Origin: Deltaproteobacteria bacterium PRO3
GTDB lineage: Bacteria; UBA10199; DSSB01
Length of the DNA stretch: 64,000 nt
Reading direction: 5' to 3'
NCBI GenBank assembly: GCA_030263375.1
Contig: SZOV01000005.1
Coordinates: 1-64,000, forward strand
The notes beneath the pieces are model-generated. The model was given only the letters and a program-made list of their open reading frames with translations, was not told the DNA's origin and searched no databases. Shown here piece by piece: positions 43,913-56,687 of the stretch. How positions within the stretch are numbered: the stretch's first letter is position 1; each line of letters opens with the position of its first letter. The position numbers and the translations under genes were made by a program.

Positions 43913-44350
43913 TTAATTAATAAAATATTTTTTTGAAAGCTCCAATAATTTGTCACAATTCAATCCTGAACTTTTAAAATATGACCTCCAACTATCGGAG
44001 ATAATATACAATGTTATTGATAATTCGGAATCAGTAGTGGCTGCAGAAAAATCATAGTTTTTATATTGAAATTGTAAAGTTTTGCGTTGATCTGCTATTC
44101 TTATTATACCCATTTCTCCAGTGCTGATAAAATTTTCAATTTCGATCAGATATTTTTCCGAGAAGATAAACAATCCTTCATATTTCCTGACCCTGTCCTG
44201 CGTCAAATAATCACAAACAAATAAATCCAACAACGGTTCCGGACATATTATCTCTACAGCTTTCCATATTTCGAATACTTTCTGCTTTAAAGGTTCAGCC
44301 AATCCAATTGTTTCAAAATATGTGGTAAACTTATTAAATTCGACACTCAT
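43913..44350 (-). CDS. Small partner protein of the RelA/SpoT-like synthetase, putative antitoxin
   Basis: The protein has 145 residues, is acidic to neutral, and has no membrane segment. Visible stretches are FTTYFETIGLAEPLKQKVFE, YEGLFIFSEKYLIEIENFIS and LSITLYIISDSWRSYFKSSG. I do not recognise a family. The start overlaps the stop of the synthetase gene by four bases (ATGA), giving the order synthetase then partner seen in several toxSAS-antitoxin operons. The antitoxin role is inferred from that context only. Confidence 0.6.
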   Translation of the reverse strand: MSVEFNKFTTYFETIGLAEPLKQKVFEIWKAVEIICPEPLLDLFVCDYLTQDRVRKYEGLFIFSEKYLIEIENFISTGEMGIIRIADQRKTLQFQYKNYDFSAATTDSELSITLYIISDSWRSYFKSSGLNCDKLLELSKKYFIN

Positions 44351-45150
44351 CTCCCCTCCTTATCGCATTTATTTTTTCGCAACTTTACAATCAAGCCATC
44401 TGCAAAGTGCAAAATATGCCCAAGATAATTTGCCGAGAATTCCTCGCTATTGTAATCCCATTGCCACCTCACATTCTTATCCATTGTTATTCTTCTCTCC
44501 TCGTAGTGATGGTGTAGCAGAGATTTTATGGTGTCCTTTATTTGAGTAGTAATCTGGATCTCAATTAAAGATTTAATTTTAGTCGTCCCAAGACCCACAT
44601 TGGGGATTTCAAATTCCTCCGTCAAATAAGTATGCGCAGCATAATAACCCACCTCTCTTGCTTCCCATGATTCACCACACAACGCAGAACCCAATCCCAC
44701 CTTCAGCTTATGAGCAAGGAATTCGATCCCATCTAGATATTTGACAACAATAGTAGTCCTAATCACATCGTTAATTTTTGAAAGGCAGTTGCCTGGCAAT
44801 ATCCATCCCGTTAATTTTGGCGGATCAGGAAATGATTCGTTTCCAAGAATATTTTTCCGAAAAGTTTTAGATAAAACAGATTGGAAGGATTTTGTTAACA
44901 ACTCAGGATAAACATTTTTATTGGGGAGTAAATCATATCCCTTTGCAATCAGATACTGACCATCCAAAATCTTTAAATTGTCAATTATCCATTTCCAAGA
45001 GGGAGAACATTTAAAATCCTCAAGGATTACCGGGACCACTAAATTGTAATAATTCTCTGCTTCTACAAGGTCAATTTCATGGACCACCTTTAACCAATCC
45101 AAATATTCCTTCATATCTTTCGGTTTTTCACTGATAGTAATTCGGTGCAT
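44347..45150 (-). CDS. RelA/SpoT-domain nucleotide pyrophosphokinase (toxSAS-like)
   Basis: The protein has 267 residues. The synthetase core is visible: LSKTFRKNILGN (residues 93-104, the basic nucleotide-binding helix), NCLSKINDVIRTTIVVKYLD with Asp128 as the likely magnesium ligand, GYYAAHTYL (168-176) and LIEIQITTQ with Glu197 as the catalytic acid. LLHHHYEERR follows. There is no hydrolase, TGS or ACT domain, so it is a small stand-alone synthetase. Such proteins make (p)ppGpp or ppApp, or pyrophosphorylate tRNA 3' ends, and are often toxins in phage defence. The overlapping downstream gene supports this. Confidence 0.8.
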   Translation of the reverse strand: MHRITISEKPKDMKEYLDWLKVVHEIDLVEAENYYNLVVPVILEDFKCSPSWKWIIDNLKILDGQYLIAKGYDLLPNKNVYPELLTKSFQSVLSKTFRKNILGNESFPDPPKLTGWILPGNCLSKINDVIRTTIVVKYLDGIEFLAHKLKVGLGSALCGESWEAREVGYYAAHTYLTEEFEIPNVGLGTTKIKSLIEIQITTQIKDTIKSLLHHHYEERRITMDKNVRWQWDYNSEEFSANYLGHILHFADGLIVKLRKNKCDKEGR

Positions 45151-45279
45151 TTGAATTAGAATTTCAAAAATGTCTTATGAAAATTGAATCATCACTAAAA
45201 ACCACAATCAATGTTCTTTATAAATCATAAGGGTAAAAATTCCTATTCTAATAAGATTAGTTGCGCATAGTTTTCATTT

Positions 45280-45474
45280 TTACTTTTCTTGTAAAGATCC
45301 TAGAGAACGTCCAACTTTCAAAATACACAAAATTTTTTCAGGACGTTTAAAATTGAAGTGACTTTTATACAAAGTTGAAAGCAACCGACCGAATCCCATA
45401 CCCATACTTATAATTTCGTCGTCTCTTTCCAGCAGATAATAAACAAAGAATATCTGAAATATGAAGCGGACCAA
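45280..45474 (-). other. Possible small AT-rich reading frame, uncertain
   Basis: A 64-codon frame (MVRFIFQIFFVYYLLERDDE...) lies between the synthetase operon and repeat locus 15. It has no clear ribosome-binding site and no recognisable motif. It may be a gene remnant or chance. Confidence 0.2.
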
Positions 45475-45526
45475 TGCTCAGTCAACCTACTTAAATGTGG
45501 CGCCTAACCGGTACATGGACCGTCAA

Positions 45527-45726
45527 GACGAAGGTTTGATTTTCGAACTAAAACTGGAGCAATCGACCGATTTTCAAACCTTCGTCTGCAGTTTTGCTTT
45601 CCTTTATTTAACAAGGCCTTATAGAGTTAAAGACGAAGGTTCGAAATTCGAACAGAAGAAAGGTAAATCGACTGAAATTCATACCTCCGTCTGTATTTTC
45701 TCCTTTATTTTAGGGCGGGGGACTTC
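45527..45726. repeat. Palindromic repeat locus 15, composite of two hairpins
   Basis: Hairpin A is GACGAAGGTTTGATTTTCGA (45527-45546) facing GATTTTCAAACCTTCGTC (45569-45586). Hairpin B is GACGAAGGTTCGAAATTCGA (45632-45651) facing GAAATTCATACCTCCGTC (45674-45691). A further CCTCCGTCTGTATTTCCCTT copy follows at 45726 and lies inside the next gene's 3' end. The A-B order matches locus 13. Confidence 0.92.
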
Positions 45727-46276
45727 CTCCGTCTGTATTTCCCTTTATTTTCTCCCTCTGTTTTGGATTTCGATCAAACAGGTGAGGATCTGGAAGATGC
45801 TGAAGATTGGTTTTGAAGTAATATAGTAAAGGTTCGTAAAGGAAGGCAATACCCTTAATCGTCACGAAATTTGCAAACGTAAATAATGACCCGGTTAAAC
45901 TGCCTATAGTAGCCTGTAATGCAAATTTATAATCTTCTCTTTGTTGGATAGTCTTTGAGGCCAGCGCCAAGAAAAGAGCATATTTATTAACTGAACAAAG
46001 GATACATAGTATTGCTGATAAGAAAAAACAAATACCACCAAACCATATATTTTTCTTAAGATCATCTTGAATCAAATCGATCTTAGCTGCAGAAAAGGAT
46101 ATCGCCGATAATGTAGCAAGAATTGCGAATGCCCTGGTCGTTATTTCCGTGGTATCTTTATCCCATTTGTAAAAAACGACAGCACTAAAAAAAGTTAAAA
46201 TCGCACCGATCACAATAATAGGCATTTTTAAATAAACAAATAATAAAAGACGCCGGAAGATTTTTCGAATTAGCAT
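45710..46276 (-). CDS. Four-helix membrane protein of the AT-rich cassette
   Basis: The protein has 188 residues. Transmembrane segments lie near residues 18-36 (MPIIVIGAILTFFSAVVFY), 48-65, 79-100 (NIWFGGICFFLSAILCILCS) and 128-145. The pattern resembles small SLATT/S-4TM-type effectors of nucleotide-activated defence systems, but no cyclase is next to it, so this is only an analogy. The last ten or so residues (GNTDGGSPPP) are encoded by palindromic-repeat DNA, so the natural C-terminus is probably lost. It is the last gene of the cassette. Confidence 0.65.
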   Translation of the reverse strand: MLIRKIFRRLLLFVYLKMPIIVIGAILTFFSAVVFYKWDKDTTEITTRAFAILATLSAISFSAAKIDLIQDDLKKNIWFGGICFFLSAILCILCSVNKYALFLALASKTIQQREDYKFALQATIGSLTGSLFTFANFVTIKGIAFLYEPLLYYFKTNLQHLPDPHLFDRNPKQREKIKGNTDGGSPPP

Positions 46277-46293
46277 GGAAAAGCTAGAGCCTT

Positions 46294-46518
46294 CTAGAGT
46301 TGAAAGGAGCTAAAGGCTATTTCGTCTTCCAAAAAAAAATGGCTTTCGCGGAAATAAAAACTACCTTTCAGGACAAAAAACATTTGAAAATTAAATCTTT
46401 TTCTTAGCGGAAATCTACACCGCATCTTTAAAGCCTCGTAAAATATAGTTTTATTCCCGAAATTCAGCTTATAAATAAATTTTACCCCTTCATCATCTTT
46501 AATCATTGTATTCATCAA
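46294..46518 (-). CDS. Small protein of the AT-rich cassette, unknown
   Basis: The protein has 74 residues, is basic and aromatic-rich (MKDDEGVKFIYKLNFG-like start, MRCRFPLRKRFNFQMFFVLK and FYFRESHFFLEDEIAFSSFQ). It overlaps the upstream membrane gene by about 20 bases. The spacing supports translation, but the short length and lack of motifs leave it doubtful. A possible ribosome-binding site lies in the overlap. Confidence 0.45.
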   Translation of the reverse strand: MMNTMIKDDEGVKFIYKLNFGNKTIFYEALKMRCRFPLRKRFNFQMFFVLKGSFYFRESHFFLEDEIAFSSFQL

Positions 46519-47116
46519 AAGGTTCTTGAGAATTAGCCTTTGCCATTAATCGAGCCTGCGTTAACGCACTATTATACACCGTAAAAATAAATATTTTTAA
46601 TTCTATAAAGACCTTTGCTTGAAGACCAGCTATGAAAAATACCGCCAGGAATATCCTTAGACTTCTTGTCATATACAGGTCTAAAGTTTTTCCAATTTCG
46701 CTAGATGGATAAACAATAAGAAAGACATAAAAAATAGAAAGCAAAACCGAACAGAGAAACACCCAAAAAAACGTTTTAAAAAAAATTAAAAGCTTAAATT
46801 TTAAAAAAGAAAACCTTCCATCATTTGGCTTATTACAAATACTAAAAACTAGAAGATCTTCATTTGGGAAGCTTGCATAAATCACATACCCAGCGATCAC
46901 TAGACCCAACACAGCACCATTAAATGATAAAAAAATGCTCGAAATTTGGGCTAACGACGACGCTAATCCAGTTCCATTCACATATTTTAAAAAAATTATG
47001 CCAAAAAAAGCGCCTATAAGTATTGGGGAGATAAAGTTTAAATAACTAAACTTCAAATGAGGAAAGGTCCGACAGGCGAGGACAAAGATAGAATTTGTGC
47101 CCGCACGCTTTGTCAT
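46499..47116 (-). CDS. Membrane protein of the AT-rich cassette
   Basis: The protein has 205 residues. Hydrophobic segments lie near residues 25-45 (YLNFISPILIGAFFGIIFLK), 52-78 (FLSFNGAVLGLVIAGYVIYA), 108-135 and 150-165. The C-terminus is cytoplasmic-like and polar. Its start overlaps the stop of the 347-residue protein (ATGA), so the two are translationally coupled. I do not recognise a family. A membrane effector governed by the upstream soluble protein is a reasonable guess. Confidence 0.65.
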   Translation of the reverse strand: MTKRAGTNSIFVLACRTFPHLKFSYLNFISPILIGAFFGIIFLKYVNGTGLASSLAQISSIFLSFNGAVLGLVIAGYVIYASFPNEDLLVFSICNKPNDGRFSFLKFKLLIFFKTFFWVFLCSVLLSIFYVFLIVYPSSEIGKTLDLYMTRSLRIFLAVFFIAGLQAKVFIELKIFIFTVYNSALTQARLMAKANSQEPFDEYND

Positions 47117-48156
47117 GAATTACCCCGGATTCTCTCAACAATTTCCGCAGCAAAACCTTGATCTTCTATCAACTCCATTTGCTTAGCTATGATTATTATT
47201 TTTTCGCGAATGGCATTATCCAAAGCCGTAAATGCCTTTTCAATAAGCGTTCGAACATCGTCGTTATCGCCTATTAAAATCTTTAACTTAACTTTACTAT
47301 CATGATCCGTCTTGACCAAATCAGTTCCCTCTTGGGTCTTTCCCTTTAATGAAAACGAAAGGTTCCCACCTGATTTAGCAACAACACCAATTAAGTGTTT
47401 TACATTCTCCTTCTCTAATCCGATTTTTGGATTTGAAAAATTGAGATCAGAATTTTTTGCATGAGTTCTTTCTGTTGCAAGTTTATATTGCTGAAGCAAC
47501 TCCTCGTCTAACTCATAATCTTCATTATTAGTTTGTGAATTCGATATTTTGACATTTTTTAATATATAGAATGCATCTAAAAGATCTTCTGCTTTTTGAG
47601 CATCACCTATCGGCGATAGACGAAAATCAGGTTCTGGAAAGATCTCTTCAAAGTAAGAATTAAATTCCAGCAGCAAATCTTTATTCATTATCTTTCGATC
47701 TCTCACTTTTAAAAACCTTTTCTTTTCATCCGAATATTTCTCATACCATTGTGCGTTCAATAATTTTGTGAATATTTTTTCGAATACTTTCATCCTTGGA
47801 CTTCGAGGTTGTTCTGGAATAATGAAAAATTTGTGATCTGAAAGACGCAACGCAAAAATCGTGGACGGATCTGAGGGAAGGGTTTCGTCGCTTCTAGTTA
47901 ATCCTATACCGCGTTTAAATACTTGATGGGACTTAAGAGTTAACCGCTGTACAAGTCTCCCGTATATGGTAGGCTGCTTTAAAATATAATCTAATTTTAT
48001 CTCATAAAAGAAATAACCTTTTCTTTCCCCATAGCTCTCATCTATCTCTTCTTTAAAAAGTGGGTATACCCTCGTCTCAAACTCTGACAGCATCTTTTTT
48101 TCACCAAATCGGCAAACAAAATTTGCCACTTCTACGTCTTTTGGCTTCATAATCAC
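47113..48156 (-). CDS. Soluble protein of the AT-rich cassette, unknown
   Basis: The protein has 347 residues and no membrane segment. The N-terminal half is mixed alpha/beta: YGRLVQRLTLKSHQVFKRG, DPSTIFALRLSDHKFFIIPE and MKVFEKIFTKLLNAQWYEKY. The C-terminal half has GLEKENVKHLIGVVAKSGG, KVKLKILIGDNDDVRTLIEK and a final helical part. The pattern 'FALRLSDHKFFIIPE' reminds me of DUF4747-like proteins, but I am not sure. It is the first gene of a four-gene overlapping unit in the tRNA-Asp-proximal island. Confidence 0.6.
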   Translation of the reverse strand: MIMKPKDVEVANFVCRFGEKKMLSEFETRVYPLFKEEIDESYGERKGYFFYEIKLDYILKQPTIYGRLVQRLTLKSHQVFKRGIGLTRSDETLPSDPSTIFALRLSDHKFFIIPEQPRSPRMKVFEKIFTKLLNAQWYEKYSDEKKRFLKVRDRKIMNKDLLLEFNSYFEEIFPEPDFRLSPIGDAQKAEDLLDAFYILKNVKISNSQTNNEDYELDEELLQQYKLATERTHAKNSDLNFSNPKIGLEKENVKHLIGVVAKSGGNLSFSLKGKTQEGTDLVKTDHDSKVKLKILIGDNDDVRTLIEKAFTALDNAIREKIIIIAKQMELIEDQGFAAEIVERIRGNS

Positions 48157-48360
48157 AGCACACCTATTTCCTATTGAGCTTAAAAGAAGTAGCTAATGAA
48201 TTTTCGATAAATTATTTTACTGGTTTTTCTCATGCAGCTTCCCTACCCGGAAACCACCGAGAACCTCGGAGAGACAATAATTGTAAAAAGCCCAAGGAAA
48301 GACATCAACCGAATCCTTACCCTCCCAATAAATTCTCCATCCCCCACCACCCACAAGACC

Positions 48361-48390
48361 AAAAAAAAGGCCGTCCTTACGGACGACCTT
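48361..48390 (-). terminator. Terminator after tRNA-Asp
   Basis: Read on the minus strand, AAGGTCGTCC-GTAA-GGACGGCCTT is followed by a run of eight or nine T, directly after the tRNA. Confidence 0.85.
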
Positions 48391-48401
48391 ATTAAAACCA
48401 C

Positions 48402-48478
48402 TGGCGGGGTCGACGAGGCTCGAACTCGCGACCTCCTGCGTGACAGGCAGGCGTTCTAACCAACTGAACTACGACCCC
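48402..48478 (-). tRNA. tRNA-Asp (anticodon GTC)
   Basis: The minus strand reads GGGGTCGTAGTTCAGTTGGT at the 5' end. The anticodon arm is CCTGC-CTGTCAC-GCAGG and the T arm contains GAGTTCGAGCC. The acceptor strand CGACCCC-G is followed by encoded CCA. The AT-rich island begins immediately downstream, as expected for an integration hot spot. Confidence 0.96.
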
Positions 48479-48594
48479 AATTTCAAATTATTTCAGCCAC
48501 TTACGGAGCGCCGGCCGAAGGCCCAGCGGTTCCCGAGGCAGAAATTTTCGAGGACCCTCCCTAGCCAAAAAACCCAGGAAGGCCAAGGACTTTC

Positions 48595-51072
<2,478 letters not shown>

Positions 51073-51087
51073 GGGAAAATCTCCGGG

Positions 51088-52338
<1,251 letters not shown>

Positions 52339-52467
52339 AATCGCTCCTTACACTCTCAAGAAAATCATATACCTTTGGCGGGGGGTGTCAAGGAAGCAGA
52401 GGGCTTGACGCGGCGCGGAGAGAGCCGCCGGGCTTGGGTTGGCACGCGCCGCCCTAAAGGCGCAATT
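52339..52467. other. clpP-clpX intergenic gap
   Basis: The 129-base GC-rich gap contains several short inverted repeats (for example GCGCC...GGCGC) but no clear terminator with a T run. A separate clpX promoter is possible. Confidence 0.3.
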
Positions 52468-53079
52468 TTAAGACACCTTTTTAGTTTTATCGCCCTTGTC
52501 GCGGTAGACCACGACCTGGTCGATGATCCCGTACTCCTTGGCCTCTTCCCCCGACATGAAATAGTCGCGCTCGGTGTCCTGCTGGAGCTTCTTCAGGCTT
52601 TGCTTGGTGTGCTTGCTGAGAATGCCGTTGAGAATTTCCCTTAAGCGCAGGATCTCGCGGGCCTGGATGTCGATGTCGGTGGCCTGCCCCTGGAAGCCGC
52701 CCATCGGCTGGTGGATCAGGATGCGGCTGTTGGGCAGGGCGTAGCGCTTGCCGTGGGCCCCCGCCGCCAGCAAAACCGCGCCCATCGAGGCCGCCTGGCC
52801 GACGCAGATCGTGGAGACGTCGGGCTTCACGTACTGCATGGTATCATAAATGGCCATGCCGGCCGTCACCGAGCCGCCCGGGCTGTTGATGTACAAATAG
52901 ATATCCTTCTCGGGGTCTTCGCTCTCGAGGAAGAGCAGCTGGGCGATGATCAGGTTGGAGACGTCGTCGTTGACCGGGGTCCCCAGGAAGACGATGCGGT
53001 CTTTCAGCAGGCGCGAGTAGATGTCGTAGGCGCGCTCGCCGCGGTGGGTTTGCTCGACGACCATGGGAATCAAAGTCAT
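52468..53079 (-). CDS. clpP: ClpP, proteolytic subunit of the Clp protease
   Basis: The protein has 203 residues. The serine protease triad is Ser98 (GQAASMGA), His123 (ILIHQP) and Asp172 (TERDYFM). The N-terminal [20 protein letters not shown] is typical, as is the oligomer handle. The length and sequence match active ClpP. It is preceded by tig with a 14-base gap, so the two probably share a transcript. Confidence 0.98.
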   Translation of the reverse strand: MTLIPMVVEQTHRGERAYDIYSRLLKDRIVFLGTPVNDDVSNLIIAQLLFLESEDPEKDIYLYINSPGGSVTAGMAIYDTMQYVKPDVSTICVGQAASMGAVLLAAGAHGKRYALPNSRILIHQPMGGFQGQATDIDIQAREILRLREILNGILSKHTKQSLKKLQQDTERDYFMSGEEAKEYGIIDQVVVYRDKGDKTKKVS

Positions 53080-53093
53080 GGGGATCCTCCGGT

Positions 53094-54425
53094 TTATTTT
53101 TTCTTCTTATCTTTTTTGTCGGACTTCTCGGCCTCGCCGGGCTTCACCTCGGTGATGTCGGCCTGGGAAAGCAGGAAGTCGAGGGTCTTCTCTTCCAAAA
53201 TCTGGTTGAACAAGGGCCGAAGCATGTTGTGCTCTTGGTAGTAACGATAGATCGCTTCGACGGGCTGCTTGTAGCGCTGCGCCAGGTCGGCCATCCGGGC
53301 CTGCATTTCCTCCTCGGTCACTTCGAGGTGATTCTGCAAGGCAATCGAATCGAAAAGCAAGAAGCCTTTGATGCGGCGGACGGCCTCTTCGCGGTTTTTC
53401 TCGCGGTAGTCCTGGGGGGTGATGCCCAGCTTGTCGAGGGTCAGGCCCTGCTGCTTGAGCTGGTTTTCGAGGGTGTGCAGCATGTAGTCGAGCTCGCGGC
53501 CGATCATGGCGTCGGGGACCTCGAAGGGGTTCTTGGCGATCAGGTGCTCGAGGACCTGGTTGAAAAGATCGCCCCGGGATTGGGCCTCTTTGTTCTTCAG
53601 CATGTGGTCTTTGAGCTGCTCTTTCACTTGAGCGATGGTCTCGAACTGGCCGATGTCCTTGGCGAAGTCGTCGTCCAAGGCCGGGAGGGACTCTTCTTTG
53701 AGCTCGATCAAGTCGATCTTGAACTGGGCCTGCTTGCCGCGCAGGGGCTCGTGGCCGTAGTCGTCGGGGAACTTGACCGGGATGTCGCGGCTCTCGCCCT
53801 TCTTCATGCCGATCAGGCCGGCCTCGAAGTCGGGGAGATAGCGGCCTGCGCCCACGTCGACCAGGACGTTTTGGGCGAAGCCGCCCTCGAAGGCCTGGCC
53901 GTCGACCGTGCCGGCGTAGTGGATGGTGGCCTGGTGGCCCTCGCGGGCCGAGGTGCCCTCGGGGGCCGGCACCTTTTGGGCGTGGGCCTTTTGCAGGGCC
54001 TTCAGCTCGCCCTCGAGCTCTTCGTCGCTTACTTCAAGCTTGGGCCGCTTGAGCTTGATTTTTAAGTAATCTTTCGTCTCGACCTTGGGCTGGACCTCGA
54101 TCTCGGCGGTGAAGGTGATCGGCTTGTCGGCCTCGACCTTCAGGTCGCTGATCTTGGGCATCTCGACGGCCGGGATGGCGTGCTCTTGGATGGCCTCGCG
54201 GTAGGACTTGTCGATCAGGTCGCTGACGGTCTCCATCTCGGTTTGGGCCTTGTAGTACTTCTCGAGGATGGCGCGGGGGACCTTGCCCTTGCGGAAGCCC
54301 TTAATCTGTACCTTTTTTTTGAGCTTGTCGTAGGCCCGGTCGAGGGCGCGCTGGTAGGCCTCGGGGGGGAGCTCGAAATGCATCTTTTTGCGGATGGGGG
54401 AGAGTTCTTCGATCTGGACTTTCAC
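53094..54425 (-). CDS. tig: Trigger factor, ribosome-associated chaperone
   Basis: The protein has 443 residues. The ribosome-binding domain has '[17 protein letters not shown]', near the canonical GFRxGxxP loop. The FKBP-like prolyl isomerase domain spans about residues 155-245 ([20 protein letters not shown]). A C-terminal helical cradle and a Lys-rich tail ([11 protein letters not shown]) follow. It binds nascent chains at the exit tunnel. The conserved clpP-clpX-lon genes follow. Confidence 0.97.
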   Translation of the reverse strand: MKVQIEELSPIRKKMHFELPPEAYQRALDRAYDKLKKKVQIKGFRKGKVPRAILEKYYKAQTEMETVSDLIDKSYREAIQEHAIPAVEMPKISDLKVEADKPITFTAEIEVQPKVETKDYLKIKLKRPKLEVSDEELEGELKALQKAHAQKVPAPEGTSAREGHQATIHYAGTVDGQAFEGGFAQNVLVDVGAGRYLPDFEAGLIGMKKGESRDIPVKFPDDYGHEPLRGKQAQFKIDLIELKEESLPALDDDFAKDIGQFETIAQVKEQLKDHMLKNKEAQSRGDLFNQVLEHLIAKNPFEVPDAMIGRELDYMLHTLENQLKQQGLTLDKLGITPQDYREKNREEAVRRIKGFLLFDSIALQNHLEVTEEEMQARMADLAQRYKQPVEAIYRYYQEHNMLRPLFNQILEEKTLDFLLSQADITEVKPGEAEKSDKKDKKKK

Positions 54426-54499
54426 GGCTTTCCTCTAATGATAATCAGTACCTATAGGGACCTTGGAGTCTTGCATTTTCGGACAATCTTGTCACGAAA

Positions 54500-54556
54500 A
54501 GTGTAGACGGAGCAAAAATATTAGCCCGAGGAGGGGCGGAAGACGGAGCAAAATTT
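54500..54556. repeat. Two direct copies of GACGGAGCAAAA upstream of tig
   Basis: GTAGACGGAGCAAAAATATT and GAAGACGGAGCAAAATTTGG repeat within 55 bases. The same string (as TTTGCTCCGTCTTC) occurs near 7.1-7.3 kb. They may belong to a branch of the window's palindromic family. Confidence 0.55.
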
Positions 54557-54641
54557 GGTGCGAGAGGGGGGACTTGAACCCCCACGACCTTACGGCCACT
54601 AGGTTCTAAGCCTAGCGTGTCTGCCATTCCACCACTCTCGC
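54556..54641 (-). tRNA. tRNA-Leu (anticodon TAG)
   Basis: The minus strand reads GCGAGAGTGGTGGAATGGC at the 5' end. The anticodon arm is CTAGG-CTTAGAA-CCTAG, followed by a long variable arm (TGGCCGTAAGGTC). The T arm has GGTTCAAGTCC. The acceptor strand CTCTCGC-A is followed by CC-A, which is encoded. Confidence 0.96.
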
Positions 54642-54705
54642 GCAGGCCATCATCCTCTTATTTTCTCTGCGGCGAGGTGTCCAATCTTTTATCGGAATTT
54701 GGCCG

Positions 54706-56679
54706 CTATTCGTAGCGCAGGGCCTCGATGGGATGCAGGCCGGCGGCCTTGCGGGCGGGCCAGAGGCCGAAGACCAGCCCCACCCCCGCCGAAAACAACA
54801 GGGCCAGGGCGACGCTGTCCGGGGCGACCGCCGTCGCCCAGCCGGCGAAACGGGACATGCCCTCCGAGATCCCCCAGCCCAGGGCGATCCCTATCAGGCC
54901 GCCGATCAGGCTGACCGTCGCCGCCTCGATCAAAAACTGGGCCAGGATGTCGCTGCGCCGCGCCCCCACCGCCTTGCGCAGGCCGATCTCGCGGGTGCGC
55001 TCGGTCACCGAGACCAGCATGATGTTCATGATGCCGATCCCGCCCACCAAGAGCGAGATCGTCGCGATCGAGGCCAGCAGGACCGACATGGTCTGGCTGG
55101 TCGACGAGAGCGCCGTCTGGATGTCCGCCATGTTGCGGATCTGGAAGCTGTCGCTCTGGTGCGGCTGCAGTCGCTGCCGCCGCATCACCAGCTCGCGGAT
55201 CGCGGTCTGCGTCTCCTCCATCGCCTCGGGGCTGACCACCTCGATGTCGATGGAGTCGACGTAGTCCTTCCCCAAGAGCCGGAACATCGCCGTATTGAGC
55301 GGAATCACGATCTTGTCGTCCTCGTCGCGGAAGGTCGTCGCGCCCTTCTCCGGCAGCAGGCCGATCACCTGGAAGTTCACCTTGTTGATCTTGATCTGCT
55401 CGCCGATCGGGCTGGCCTCGCCGAAGAGCTCGCGGGCCACCGTCGCGCCGATCAGGGCGACGCGCTCGCGGCGCTGGTCCTCCTCTTCCGTGAAAAATCG
55501 CCCCACCGTCGGCTTGGAGGCGCGCATTTCGGCGTAATCCGCCGTCGTGCCCTGGATTTGGGTGTTCCAGTTCTTGCCGCCGAAGACCGCCTGGCCCCGC
55601 CCCGTCACCATGCCCGCCGCGCGCTTCACCGTGGGGATCGCCGCCTGGATGGCGCGCGCGTCCTGCAGCGTGAAACGCGTCACGGCCCCCGACTCCAACG
55701 CCACGCCCATCTGGCGGATCGAGCCGGGCCTGAGCGTCAGCAAATTGGTGCCCAAGGAGGCGAGGCTCGTCTCGATCGACTGCTTCGCCCCGCGGCCCAG
55801 CGCCAGCATCGCGATCAGCGAGGCCACGCCGATCAAGATGCCCAACAGCGAAAGCGCCGAGCGCACCTTGTTGGCCAAAAGCGCTCGAAAGGCCTGCTTG
55901 AAGTGCTGCAGGGTCTCGCGGAGGTTGAGGCTGGCCCAACCGCGCCCGACCTTCAGGTCCGGCGCCTCCGCGCGGCCGGCACCGGCGGGGGCCGCCGCCG
56001 GCGGGGCCCTGCGCTCGTCGGACTGGATCTCGCCGTCCAACATGCGAATCACCCGCCGCGCATGCTCGGCGATCTCGGCCTCGTGGGTGACGACGATCAC
56101 CGTCATTCCCTTTTGATTGAGATCTTCGAGGATCTTGAGGATCTCCTTCTCGCTCACCGAGTCGAGGTTGCCGGTGGGCTCGTCCGCGAGGATGATCGGC
56201 GGGTCGTTGACCAGGGCGCGCGCGATCGCAACGCGCTGCTGCTGGCCGCCCGAGAGCTCGTTGGGCTTGTGCTCGAGCCGGTCGCCCAGGCCGACCCCGG
56301 TCAACAGGCGCCTCGCCTTCTCCGGGTCGGGGTGGTGGCTGGAATAAAGCTGCGGGAGGGTGACGTTCTCGACCGCGGTGGTGCGCTTGAGCAGGTTGAA
56401 CTGCTGGAAGACGAAGCCGATCGCGCGGCCGCGCAGCGCAGCCAGCGAGTCGGCGTCGAACTGCGAGATCTCGGTGCCGAAGAGCTTGAAGGAGCCGGAG
56501 TCCGGGACGTCGAGCAGCCCCAGGATCTGCAGCAGGGTCGATTTCCCCGAGCCCGAGGGGCCCATGATCGCGACGAATTCGCCGGGCTCGATCGTCAGGT
56601 CGACGCCCTTCAGGGCCGGGACTTCCACCTGGCCCATGCGGTAGGTCTTGGAAAGATTTTGCAGCTCGATCATCGCCAT
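54706..56679 (-). CDS. macB: MacB-like ABC transporter, fused ATPase and permease
   Basis: The protein has 657 residues. The N-terminal ATPase has Walker A at residues 40-48 (GPSGSGKST), signature LSGGQ at 142-146 and Walker B around 162-168 (IILADEP). A linker of about 30 residues follows. The first transmembrane helix ([20 protein letters not shown]), a large periplasmic MacB domain and three C-terminal helices with the '[20 protein letters not shown]' FtsX loop complete it. With MacA and a TolC-like protein it forms a tripartite export machine. The start is nine bases after macA. Confidence 0.93.
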   Translation of the reverse strand: MAMIELQNLSKTYRMGQVEVPALKGVDLTIEPGEFVAIMGPSGSGKSTLLQILGLLDVPDSGSFKLFGTEISQFDADSLAALRGRAIGFVFQQFNLLKRTTAVENVTLPQLYSSHHPDPEKARRLLTGVGLGDRLEHKPNELSGGQQQRVAIARALVNDPPIILADEPTGNLDSVSEKEILKILEDLNQKGMTVIVVTHEAEIAEHARRVIRMLDGEIQSDERRAPPAAAPAGAGRAEAPDLKVGRGWASLNLRETLQHFKQAFRALLANKVRSALSLLGILIGVASLIAMLALGRGAKQSIETSLASLGTNLLTLRPGSIRQMGVALESGAVTRFTLQDARAIQAAIPTVKRAAGMVTGRGQAVFGGKNWNTQIQGTTADYAEMRASKPTVGRFFTEEEDQRRERVALIGATVARELFGEASPIGEQIKINKVNFQVIGLLPEKGATTFRDEDDKIVIPLNTAMFRLLGKDYVDSIDIEVVSPEAMEETQTAIRELVMRRQRLQPHQSDSFQIRNMADIQTALSSTSQTMSVLLASIATISLLVGGIGIMNIMLVSVTERTREIGLRKAVGARRSDILAQFLIEAATVSLIGGLIGIALGWGISEGMSRFAGWATAVAPDSVALALLFSAGVGLVFGLWPARKAAGLHPIEALRYE

Positions 56680-56687
56680 CCTTGCAA

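Noticed and set aside
45710-46276. CBASS effector assignment for the four-helix protein
   Set aside because: No cyclic-nucleotide synthase is adjacent; the RelA/SpoT-like gene is in a separate overlapping pair.
48157-48360. Short frames between the AT-rich cassette and tRNA-Asp
   Set aside because: They run into the terminator and tRNA and show no protein-like features or start signals.
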